Positions 1-8,670 of a stretch of DNA of 64,000 bases are shown piece by piece. The notes beneath the pieces were generated by a model. The model ran no database searches. It was not told the origin of the DNA and saw only the letters and a program-made list of their open reading frames with translations. Within the stretch, counting starts at the first letter, position 1. The number at the start of each line of letters is the position of its first letter. Source of the DNA: Diplonema japonicum (taxonomy: Eukaryota > Euglenozoa > Diplonemea > Diplonemida > Diplonemidae); the NCBI GenBank assembly GCA_964019335.1, contig OZ025652.1:124001-188000 (forward strand). Direction: 5' to 3'. The translations under genes and the position numbers were made by a program.

Positions 1-611
1 AAGGTCGAGACCCTTCTTCAAGGCCCAGTCGACGAACTCGTTGAAGAGCACCTGGCCACCGCCGTTCTTGTCAATCTGCTTGAAGGTGGCTGAGGGGTCT
101 TCGATCTTCACACCCCACTTCTCGATGAGCGGGGTGGCCTGCGTGAACTCCTTCTCGTCCACCCTGCGGTCGTCACCAGTGTCGATCATCTCGAACATCT
201 GCCACAGCTCAAACATCTGGCGAAGCGACACCTGTTGGGGGAGGAGATGGGGATGGGGATCGGGATGGGGGTTTCGTTTTTTGTAAAAAGAACACAACAC
301 ACCATCAGAAGACGGAACTCAGATCTCGTGACATAATCGTCAGAGTGCGGGGTGTGCGAGGGGGCCGTGTCCTTCACAGCGTTGAAGGCACGCAGCATGG
401 CAGGCTTGCAGTCGAACAAGTCGTCCGCCTTCAGCACGTCCCTCACACCCTTGTCAACCTCAGCGAGACTCAGGTACCCGTTGCCGTTCATGTCCATCCC
501 GTTGAAGATCTGGCGACGCTTCTGCTTGTCCTTCGCAGACCTGCTGGATGGCAGCTTCGCACTGAGCTCAGCCCAGTCGATCTTCCTGTCTCCGCCACGA
601 AGAGTAGACAT
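1..611 (-). CDS. calflagin-like EF-hand protein, copy 1 (3' end cut by window edge)
   Basis: This gene reads from an ATG at 611 through exon 1 (611-303), a 71-nt GT..AG intron (302-232) and exon 2 (231-1). By comparison with copy 2 only the last 18 nt of the coding region are outside the window. The encoded protein resembles the calflagin/flagellar calcium-binding protein family of trypanosomes: a 'KIDWAEL' start region, an EF-hand loop beginning DMNGNG, then FEMIDTG and FKQIDKNGGG loops spaced as in that family. Unlike acylated trypanosome calflagins the N-terminus begins MSTLRGG and lacks an MGC myristoylation/palmitoylation signal. An AG lies immediately before the ATG and fits a trans-splice acceptor. 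Every base from 1 to 611 appears identical to 7938-8548, including the intron, while the 5' flanks are unrelated. Confidence 0.8.
1..611. repeat. direct duplicate of 7938-8548 (offset 7937)
   Basis: The 611 bases at the left edge match 7938-8548 with no difference that I can find, coding and intron positions alike. Identity stops exactly at the start codon: position 612 onward and 8549 onward are unrelated. The other end of the repeat lies outside the window. Because the intron is kept, copying was at DNA level (tandem duplication or gene conversion), not retroposition. Confidence 0.85.
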
Positions 612-837
612 CTTAACCCTACTGTTGACTACGTGTGGGAAGCAAGGGAAAGAAAAAAGTAAGAGGGGGGAAGAAATGGGGTGGGAGCACAGAATAAACA
701 CGTCTGGTAAACAACCCCGACAGTGAATGCGAGGAGATGGAGAGAGGAGGGAAAGGGAGGGGAGTAGCACAGGGTTGCCCTTATCCAGCGAGACAGCATG
801 GAGCGTCGCAAAAAAAAAAAAAAAAAAAAAAAGAAGA

Positions 838-1256
838 ATGACTTTGGTTGCTTCATAAACCGCCTGGCGTACGAGCAACTTCTTTTCCGCGCTACCCTTC
901 TGTGCTGAAGGATGCATGGCTGCGGGAGGGTGGACAGCGTTCTGGTAGGTTGTTGTGCTCTGTAGTCGGGCACGAAGGGGTCGGACCACTCTTTTCTCTG
1001 TGCAGTCGGTACTGCGCATTGTCTTTCCAGAATTTCGCACGTTCTGCTGGATGCGAATTTCGGCCTTCCGGTGTACCCCTTCAGTCGCTTGGGTGCACCT
1101 ATCGATCGTAATGCCACGGATTCAGTTATTTCCTTGGGCATGAACGGCTTTGGTGCGTGTGCCTCGGCTGCGCCCATCAGTCTTTCAATTATTTTTGCCA
1201 ATCGGTTGGCCCTCTCGGTGATGTCGTTCTGCCTGCCCAAAACGTACACCCCACTC
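838..1256 (-). other. coding-like open stretch between two poly-T tracts
   Basis: On the minus strand about 140 codons stay open, with no ATG at the beginning, between a 45-nt T tract upstream and a 20-plus-nt T tract downstream. The composition is protein-like (for example 'ITERANRLAKIIERL') and differs from the A/T-rich spacers. It could be an orphan exon, a gene relic or chance. A second frame is also largely open. No family recognised. Confidence 0.2.
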
Positions 1257-1260
1257 GTCG

Positions 1261-1305
<45 letters not shown>
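1261..1305. repeat. 45-nt poly(A) run
   Basis: Uninterrupted A on the plus strand, T on the transcribed strand. It is the longest homopolymer in the window. Confidence 0.95.
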
Positions 1306-1306
<1 letters not shown>

Positions 1307-2250
1307 AAGAGAACAAAGCTGACTCATGTTGAAGGGCAGTAACTGTACAATTTCTACTTTTTCTGATTTTTTGCTGCTAATTTTACGGGGGGGGGGGGGG
1401 ATGTTTATTATTCACTGTTCTGAATTTACTTCACAGGGGGTCTCACTTTCTGAAATCATATGTTGAGTTAAAGGAGGCTTAGTACCCCCTTGTCCTCATA
1501 TACCATTTCCTACTGCTTCGTGGCACAATGGCCAGTATGCATATGAAACAGAAACTTCTCTCTCTCTGTAAAAAGCCCAGTGAAGAGTGGTGAAGTTATT
1601 TTAGATAGTTGTGCAAAACGACATCTAGGGGGGTGGACTCTGCCAATCTATTCTCTTTTTCTTTTTTTCTTCAACACGATCGGTACATCACACAGCAACC
1701 TGCGGAATCGCTCAAAAAGATGTCAACGGATCTACCAAAAAAAAAAAAAAAAAGAGAAAAAGAAAACTAAAGAAGAAAAAAAAAGAATGGTGAGAACGTA
1801 AGAGGGTGGAGTAAGATCAACATGTATAGATGACTGGTGCCTTGAGGTCACGTCTTAAACTTGGGTTATGTTCGGTCATGTTACGCTGCACAACTCTAAA
1901 ACCCGTCTTTTTTTTTTTTTCCTTTTTTCATTTTTTGTCTGACAGGTTCTAGAGATATGGAGCGTACTGATTCTGCGATTCTTGCATTGCCGTTACTTAT
2001 AACTAAAAATTGATACCAAAGCGGCCAAAGCGAGATCTGTTTATTTGCCAAATTTTAAATTTAAAAAAAGAAAAAAAAGGAGCTGGAAAAAAAAAAAAGA
2101 AGAAGAAAAAGGGAATTGTAACGGGGAAGACTTATTTAACAAAGTCAATTTTTGAAAAAGGGGGGAGTCCCCTCCCACATCGGTTCCCTCCCCACTCTTT
2201 TCTTTTATTTAAATCGCCTTCTGGTACAATTATTTCTTTCTTCTTTTTAA

Positions 2251-4046
2251 TTAACCATCTACCAATGAGCGTCTTTACAGAGACGATTTGAAAAAAAATC
2301 TTTTGCGCAAAGGGCTTTCAATGCAATACGGCCCGGCCACTTCTTGCAGCCGGGGTCCTGCGCGGGAAATATGAAAAATATAAACTAAATGCTGCCCTAA
2401 CTTAACAAGAAAAAGAAAAAAGAAAAAAAAACGCCAAACCAAATTTACCCTTAAAAATCACTTCAAAAAAGGGCACCCAGAAAGAGGCCGGTAGAGGACA
2501 TTATGAGTGATGGTAGCACTGATGGCTCATCCCTATTATGCAATTTTGGTACGGACAGTGATTCTGATACGAATTCAACCGATTCCGAGTCACAGCAGGG
2601 TGATTGGACGGCAAAGCCGGAGCAGTTGGAAGGCATCCGGTCCGTGAAGATCGGAATCCTTGTGGACCCTGTTTTAACATCAGAGGCTCAACGCCATTCC
2701 ATATATTCTCCCAAATGCTCGCCCCAAACGTTATTTGGGTCATAATTTCGAACAATGTGGCAAATGCGGCTAAAAAAGGTGTTTCCCTGGATCTCAATGC
2801 TGCTTCTTTGCGTACCTTCCTAGGTGTCCTTTTGTCGATGGACTAGGATATCAAGCCAGATTATTCTGACTACTGGCGCACAGGATCCACGCCTCTCAAC
2901 CACACCCCTGGGTACGCCACCGTCATGTCAAGAGACCGCTTTTTGACTATTCTGGGAAATCTGTGTTTCCACAGCGAAACAAACAAGCGTGCTGACTTCT
3001 ACCTATCGCAAAGGCCTCCCGGAGATCACGGATGCCCCAAAGAAGCGAGGCTGCAAGCCCAAGGACACGCATCCTGTGGGGACACCCAGTTCCACCAGCA
3101 CGTGAGCATCCTTTGCACCACAACGTGGCATGACATCAAGCCTGTGCGCTTTCTGTCGACGTTGGATGTTCTGGTGAAGTCAAATTTGACGTGTCGGCCA
3201 AAAGAGAATGAAAGCCGGAAAGGACATCCCGCTCCCCACCAAGTGCATATTTACAACACCGCAATGGGCGGAACCGACGCTGGGTGACGCTGTGACAAAA
3301 CGCCATAAACGCACCCTTATGACTTCGAAGTGGCCCCTGAAAGTATTTTCGTACTTGTTAGATAAATCTCTGGCAAATGCTTGGCTTGTTTGGAAAGAAG
3401 CATTGCCCCCTGAGTACGAACGACAGTGGATTCACGCCTTTCAAAGAGGCAGTCATCGAAGGGCTACTAGGGAGGCTGTCTAAACAACAGCTAAAGTCAA
3501 CTACAGAGCAGGCTGCCCCAATACCATGCCCCGAAACACAAAACGAGTGCCCTGAGACCCCAATGCACCGCGACAGTACCTTCTGGGACCATTTCCCCGA
3601 AAAAGTAGCGCAACGTGCGGTGCAAGCATTGCAAGTCGAAAAGACCCCTATTTCAGTGTTCAGCCTGCTTGGTACAACTTTGCGTGACTCCGTGCATCAA
3701 AGACTACCACCTTGCCGGGGATACCCCCCAGAAACCCCTCTCGGGGTCAAAAAAGAAGTCCCCCAGCCCTGGGGCACGTACGAACCGCGTCAAGAAGGCC
3801 TTAAATAGGTTTTTATAGAATTTTACAGTCGATTCTTTTTGACTTGTTTTTTGTACCCCTCTCGGGCACTTCAAGAACGATATTTTTGACATGTTGTGGG
3901 GGTGGGCACCCTCTCTCTAGAATTGGGACATCTGGAGGCATTTCCGGGGGCATATAGCCCCGGCGTTGCGCTAGAATAGTTTTTTTTTGAGGTTTTGAAA
4001 ATTTACCCCCTGGTGGGCAAAAATGGTCCGTTGGTAGATGGTTAAA
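2251..4046 (+). mobile_element. degenerate piggyBac-family DNA transposon
   Basis: The element is bounded by TTAA at 2251-2254 and TTAA at 4043-4046, the target-site duplication typical of piggyBac. Directly inside are inverted termini: CCATCTACCAATG on the left and, read from the right end inward, CCATCTACCAACG (12 of 13 match). A second inverted pair lies just outside, 2209-2222 and 4063-4076 (TTAAATCGCCTTCT / TTAAACCGCCTTCT), so the true ends could be the outer TTAA sites. A terminal plus a subterminal inverted repeat is itself piggyBac-like. Inside is a broken transposase on the plus strand, opposite to every gene in the window. Confidence 0.8.
2503..3818 (+). pseudogene. piggyBac transposase relic (DDE_Tnp_1_7)
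   Basis: Fragments in several frames correspond in order to a piggyBac transposase. They are an acidic N-terminus from 2503; an N-terminal domain stretch (2604-2846) that ends in an in-frame TAG and continues past it to about 3000 with the 'MSRDRFLTILGNLCFH' motif; a C-terminal catalytic-domain segment near 3240-3290 containing the MGGTDAG signature with the third acidic residue; a 'WPLKVFSYLLDKSLANAW' helix (about 3330-3390); and a C-terminal cysteine-rich finger (3615-3720, CxxC...CxxC...C spacing). Frameshifts separate the parts, and the central segment that carries the first two catalytic aspartates is missing. The element therefore cannot code for active transposase. Confidence 0.8.
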
Positions 4047-4512
4047 TTTCTTTCTTTAAAAAGAAGGCGGTTTAAGGGCAAATCCCACTTGAGGACCACC
4101 CTTGGGGGTCTATGTTCCGGTACCGGTCTAGCTCTTCCTGCGAAAGCGGACACTCGTACAGCTGGTGTCGTAGCTATTCTGTGCAGCGATTCCGTGTTCT
4201 GAACTACGGCCGTGCATACATCGCACTCAAGCTGTTGGGACTATCCCCACGGATGGCTCGAGTCACTCTTCGCCTTCTCTTCCTTCCATAGTCTAGGGGT
4301 TGACTCTTGTCTCCTTTCCTTCGTTTCCCGCATTGGGCCTTTGAAAAAAAAAAAAAAAAAAAAAAGAAGGTATTTAGGGCGGCTTATTGTGTTCAAATAA
4401 AAGGAATCGTATCGCTGCCCCAGCTAGCGCATTTTCTTTCTTTGTTGCAACACGCGAAAAAAAAAATTATAAAAAGGGGTGCGTTAAAAGAGGGGGACAA
4501 AAAAAAAAAACC
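4047..4512. other. spacer downstream of the glutaredoxin/hemerythrin gene
   Basis: A/T-rich spacer between the transposon end and the stop codon of the next gene, with a 21-nt A run near 4345 and another near 4500. No gene seen. Confidence 0.6.
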
Positions 4513-7500
4513 TCAGATCCTCCTAATCCAGCCAGGGAGGCCCCTGGGAATGATCTCGGGGATGTCTGTAGCAACGCAAGCCCAGGTGGTGTCTGGGACG
4601 CCTCTGTACACCATGTCGCCGATCAGCTGTGCGTGCTCTGGGATGGCCCAGACGAGGGAGCGGAGAAAGCGGGTCTTCATCATGGGTACGGGAAGCCAGT
4701 GCACAATAAATGGAAGTGAGACACGCAGTATGTGCTGCTTGTCGATGGGCATAGGCTCACTGGGCACTGACGGCGGGAAGTTCAATAGCGCGTCCTTGTC
4801 CCCTGTCGTGAAGGGGTAAGCCCCACCCTTCCCCAGCTTTGTGAGGTCATAGTTGTCCCACTCTGTCTTGCCTACCACGTGCTTGTCCAGCAGCTCCTCC
4901 ATCGACTTCGAGTTGTATGTCTCCCACAACGTTCCGATCAGTTTCTTCTGAATCGCCAGGTTGAAGCCCTTCCTCAGCATCCCATTCAGGTTCTCCTCCT
5001 CCCAGTCCATGTGCTTGTCACTGTACGGCACCGCGTCATTCAACGCTTCACTCACTCTCTTCAAGACGACAACCAGTTCCAGCTTGTCCTCGGTGGTCTT
5101 CAGCGCCCGGCAGTCGTCCTTTATCTGCTGCTCCAGCTTGTGAAGCACTTCGTGCTGTAGGTACGCATCCTTCGTGCTCAACGGGTGGAACGAGTCAACC
5201 ATTCTGAACAGGATGTTGTCCTCCATGTGCGAGTGCCAGTGCAACACCAGCAAGTGCAGCTCTAATTGCCGCGCGAGACCAGCAGCAAGGTTGCGAACCT
5301 CTTCACTGTCGCTTCCCTCAGCCACCTCGACGACCCTCTTTGCCGTATTCATGAGGTGTGCACCTGATTCGCGAAGTGCTTCATGAGTAAGCTTATTGAA
5401 GGACAGAGGTGCCCACTTGTAGTGGGGTCTCAGCCACCTCTTCTTGGTGAGCCAGTAGATCGTCTGGAAAAACAGCACAACGTTCACCCAGCTGGCAAGA
5501 ACGAGCGAAAAGGCTGTCATGTACTCACACACCATGTAGAAGCCATCGCCCTTCTTGTAAACGACAGCAGACTGGTACACAGCACACGACGCTGCGAGAA
5601 TGTCCGCAGAGAAGCCGAGTGCCCAGAATGAGAAATCAAACTTTAGGCGGAACAGCCAACCAGTGAGACCCGCCAGCCAGAACATAACAATGATGAGGGT
5701 CCAGCCAGCGTAGAAAAGTACATGGGTGGTAGCGGGCACCAGGGCAAGCTGGTTATTGGTCGCGCCAGTGAGAGTAGGCGTCAAGAGGTTGAGCTGGTAA
5801 TGCGCGATCATGATGAGCTGGAGAACAGTGCTCCACATCCCGATAGAGGCACGCGACCTCTCGTCAGACCAGTGGTACTTGATGGAGTGCACGAAAGTGC
5901 AGCCAAATAGCAGAACTGATAGCAATGCAGGAAGACCAAACAAGAACCTTGCGACCTCTGCGTGGTTGGGGTCAATCGTGATCATCGCCAGGGATGCAAC
6001 AAGACAGCCGCCAATGGGCATCAAAATAGCAGGCGTGATGGACTCATCGTCACCCCTGTCGGAGATGAGGGATGCCACCTTCCAGATGAGCAGCAGCTTC
6101 AGCATTCCAGCACCCAACCACAACAAGTCGCGCATGAAATAGTCACCTCCGTCGTCGAGGGCGTAGCTGGGGTTCTTGGAATCCGTCTGCATAAGGATGG
6201 CGAAGATACACAGCGTCATAGGGAAGGCAGCGATGAAGTTGGACTTCACAGGGTGGATGATCTCCTTGCCTATCTTGGAGGTGTGTATGAACAGCTTGGC
6301 AACGAGCAAGATAAGCAGGATGCTGAAGACCGCAACAGCGATGTAGGTAATTGCAAGCCACAAATCTCTGCACCCGTAGTAGGACGCAGTAAGGTCACGG
6401 GAGTACCTCCATGCGAGGGCAAGGCCCGCGATACTAAGCGGCATCATCATGTCAGAGATCTGCACGTACTTGACGGGGTTGAAGCCACGGCGCACGTGGT
6501 CGTCGTTCTTGAAGCGCTTCAGCGGAGCGTCGGCTGCCGTTGCGGGTTGTCCGATCTCGCGGTATGACAGCTTCTCGATATTCTTCAGCGTCGACTCGAA
6601 GTCGTCGGCAAACTCGATAGCCTTCTGGACAAGGGGCTTCTGGTCGATGTGCACCTCGTACACATTAGCACGAACGATGCCTACTTGTTGCATCAAACCA
6701 AAGAACCAACATCCCAGGCAGAAATCGAAAAATGCTTCCATCGCAGCGGGCACAGCCAAACACCCCAGAACGGTTGCCCCTGCAATGGACTCACCATTGA
6801 TGAGGAGCATGCCTGCTGTGATCGAGAAGCAGAACCCTACGAAGGTAGCGAATTGCTTCGGAGGGCCGTTGCGAAGGTCTTCTTTGAGGAAGGAGGTGGC
6901 GGCCATGGCAAGGGAACCGCAAGGGGAGAAGAAAGCGCCACCCCAGAAGCGGATGGCGAAGTCAAGGGCCATGCCGAGGGCAAGCCAAGCGGCCCATGTC
7001 TTCTCACGCCAGATGATACAGATGATGCAGGCAACGACCATCTGGAAGGCAATGGCTCTTACAGGGTAAATATTAACAGTATGGGGAAAGAACAAAAAGG
7101 ACGAGCGCATAGGCTCCTTGCGGGAGAGGTCGTCGGACTTCCATGCGGAGGCGGCAACGCTGGGGGGCGCGACACCTAAGCGGGTGTACAGTTCACCAGA
7201 CTTCTCTAGCTTGACGACATCTTCGCAGCCACCGACGTAATCACCACCAATAAAGACAATGGGGACCGTCTTGTGCTCAGTAGCCTCCTCTGCTGCGCTT
7301 CTGATGTCACCTCCTGCACTGATCTTGTCGCACTGGAACACCGCGACATCGGATGTAGCACGTACAAGGATGTCCACCGCCCTGTTGCAGAATCCACATG
7401 TGCTCTTCGCCACCACCACCACCTTGTTGTTCTTCAGCGCCGCTTGATAGCCTTCAACAGAAGGATCGCTCACATCTGGCACAGTCGTGTTACCATACGG

Positions 7501-7518
7501 GCTTTGCATCTTCTCCAT
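4513..7518 (-). CDS. glutaredoxin - DUF4395 - multispan membrane - hemerythrin-like fusion protein
   Basis: A single exon of 1001 residues. The start at 7518 is chosen because upstream in-frame codons are a pyrimidine tract ending CAAG, a likely trans-splice acceptor 2 nt before the ATG. Residues about 20-115 form a glutaredoxin domain with the dithiol active site C41-G-F-C44, the TVP turn (84-86) and the GG pair (96-97). About 145-320 match DUF4395, with its 'RFWGGAFFSP' and 'FDFCLGC' motifs in membrane segments. Roughly ten further hydrophobic segments follow to about 690. Residues about 712-850 look like a hemerythrin HHE domain: helices carrying HWHSHMED, LQHEVLHKLE and KHMDWEEEN supply the expected H and E metal ligands. 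A redox, iron- or oxygen-sensing role in a membrane is inferred. The combination is not one I know. Confidence 0.75.
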   Translation of the reverse strand: MEKMQSPYGNTTVPDVSDPSVEGYQAALKNNKVVVVAKSTCGFCNRAVDILVRATSDVAVFQCDKISAGGDIRSAAEEATEHKTVPIVFIGGDYVGGCEDVVKLEKSGELYTRLGVAPPSVAASAWKSDDLSRKEPMRSSFLFFPHTVNIYPVRAIAFQMVVACIICIIWREKTWAAWLALGMALDFAIRFWGGAFFSPCGSLAMAATSFLKEDLRNGPPKQFATFVGFCFSITAGMLLINGESIAGATVLGCLAVPAAMEAFFDFCLGCWFFGLMQQVGIVRANVYEVHIDQKPLVQKAIEFADDFESTLKNIEKLSYREIGQPATAADAPLKRFKNDDHVRRGFNPVKYVQISDMMMPLSIAGLALAWRYSRDLTASYYGCRDLWLAITYIAVAVFSILLILLVAKLFIHTSKIGKEIIHPVKSNFIAAFPMTLCIFAILMQTDSKNPSYALDDGGDYFMRDLLWLGAGMLKLLLIWKVASLISDRGDDESITPAILMPIGGCLVASLAMITIDPNHAEVARFLFGLPALLSVLLFGCTFVHSIKYHWSDERSRASIGMWSTVLQLIMIAHYQLNLLTPTLTGATNNQLALVPATTHVLFYAGWTLIIVMFWLAGLTGWLFRLKFDFSFWALGFSADILAASCAVYQSAVVYKKGDGFYMVCEYMTAFSLVLASWVNVVLFFQTIYWLTKKRWLRPHYKWAPLSFNKLTHEALRESGAHLMNTAKRVVEVAEGSDSEEVRNLAAGLARQLELHLLVLHWHSHMEDNILFRMVDSFHPLSTKDAYLQHEVLHKLEQQIKDDCRALKTTEDKLELVVVLKRVSEALNDAVPYSDKHMDWEEENLNGMLRKGFNLAIQKKLIGTLWETYNSKSMEELLDKHVVGKTEWDNYDLTKLGKGGAYPFTTGDKDALLNFPPSVPSEPMPIDKQHILRVSLPFIVHWLPVPMMKTRFLRSLVWAIPEHAQLIGDMVYRGVPDTTWACVATDIPEIIPRGLPGWIRRI

Positions 7519-7919
7519 TACTTGGATGAAAAAAGTTGGTGGCGAAGTAATAAAATAAAAAAAATAAAAGAAAACTTCAAAGTAAAAAAGAAAATGGAAA
7601 GTATACATTGCGCACCACATGTTCTGTGAGCCAGTGTAGAAAGAGAAAAAAAAAAGAGAAAAAAAGAGGGAAAAAGAAATTCAGGGTGTGGCCAAGATAA
7701 AAAAGAAACCGAGAGGAGTAACTTTTGTATGTTAATGGTGTGTGTGGCGTGGGAAAAAGAAATAAAGAAGAAATAAAAAAAAGCAGAGAGTATTTTGGGT
7801 TTCGTGGTTTTTTTTTTTTTATTCTTTTTTTTCTTTTCCTGGGGTATTCATTCTTTTTGGGTTCGGAATTTCACAGATGCGGGGCTATTCAGTTTTGTAT
7901 ATAGTGCTTGCTGACAATC
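7519..7919. other. spacer between the fusion gene and calflagin copy 2
   Basis: A/T-rich spacer. Next to 7519 it holds the pyrimidine tract (on the minus strand) of the presumed trans-splice acceptor for the downstream gene. No gene seen. Confidence 0.6.
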
Positions 7920-8548
7920 TTAGTCATCATCGTCCTCAAGGTCGAGACCCTTCTTCAAGGCCCAGTCGACGAACTCGTTGAAGAGCACCTGGCCACCGCC
8001 GTTCTTGTCAATCTGCTTGAAGGTGGCTGAGGGGTCTTCGATCTTCACACCCCACTTCTCGATGAGCGGGGTGGCCTGCGTGAACTCCTTCTCGTCCACC
8101 CTGCGGTCGTCACCAGTGTCGATCATCTCGAACATCTGCCACAGCTCAAACATCTGGCGAAGCGACACCTGTTGGGGGAGGAGATGGGGATGGGGATCGG
8201 GATGGGGGTTTCGTTTTTTGTAAAAAGAACACAACACACCATCAGAAGACGGAACTCAGATCTCGTGACATAATCGTCAGAGTGCGGGGTGTGCGAGGGG
8301 GCCGTGTCCTTCACAGCGTTGAAGGCACGCAGCATGGCAGGCTTGCAGTCGAACAAGTCGTCCGCCTTCAGCACGTCCCTCACACCCTTGTCAACCTCAG
8401 CGAGACTCAGGTACCCGTTGCCGTTCATGTCCATCCCGTTGAAGATCTGGCGACGCTTCTGCTTGTCCTTCGCAGACCTGCTGGATGGCAGCTTCGCACT
8501 GAGCTCAGCCCAGTCGATCTTCCTGTCTCCGCCACGAAGAGTAGACAT
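7920..8548 (-). CDS. calflagin-like EF-hand protein, copy 2
   Basis: Exon 1 (8548-8240), a 71-nt intron (8239-8169, GTGTGT...CCAACAG) and exon 2 (8168-7920, TAA stop) give 185 residues. Splicing joins 'EFRLLM' to 'VSLRQMFELWQMFEMID', which restores the family pattern seen in trypanosome calflagins ('EFRLMLCYIYD...'). EF-hand loops start near D40, at FEMIDTGDD and at FKQIDKNGGG; the protein ends in an acidic tail, LEDDDD. The family binds Ca2+ and sits under the flagellar membrane in trypanosomes through N-terminal acylation. This protein lacks the MGC acylation motif, so its location is open. AAAG directly precedes the ATG. Base-identical to copy 1. Confidence 0.85.
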
Positions 8549-8670
8549 CTTTCTTTGAACCTGTGATGCCTCTGTTAGCAACATTGGGTTTTGAAGTATT
8601 AAATATAAACACTGTTTGATTTGAAACCAAAGATAGATAAAGGGTGTCTCTGCCTTATAACTCTCGGTCT

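Larger units (their letters stand above)
612..2250. other. spacer with homopolymer runs and one coding-like island
   Basis: No convincing gene. The spacer contains a 45-nt A run (1261-1305), a 14-nt G run near 1387, further A/T-rich tracts, and on the minus strand an open stretch at about 840-1256 between two T tracts (listed separately). Nothing else recognised. Confidence 0.6.

Noticed and set aside
186-1040. Long minus-strand open frame that runs from 1040 through the calflagin copy 1 start
   Set aside because: It joins spacer with a T tract (encoding poly-Phe) to the calflagin exon. Copy 2 shares only the part from MSTLRGG on, and AG sits right before that ATG.
4513-7620. An N-terminal start of the glutaredoxin fusion at 7620
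   Set aside because: The extra 34 codons are Phe/Tyr-rich translation of a pyrimidine tract. The CAAG just before the ATG at 7518 fits the acceptor pattern of the other genes.
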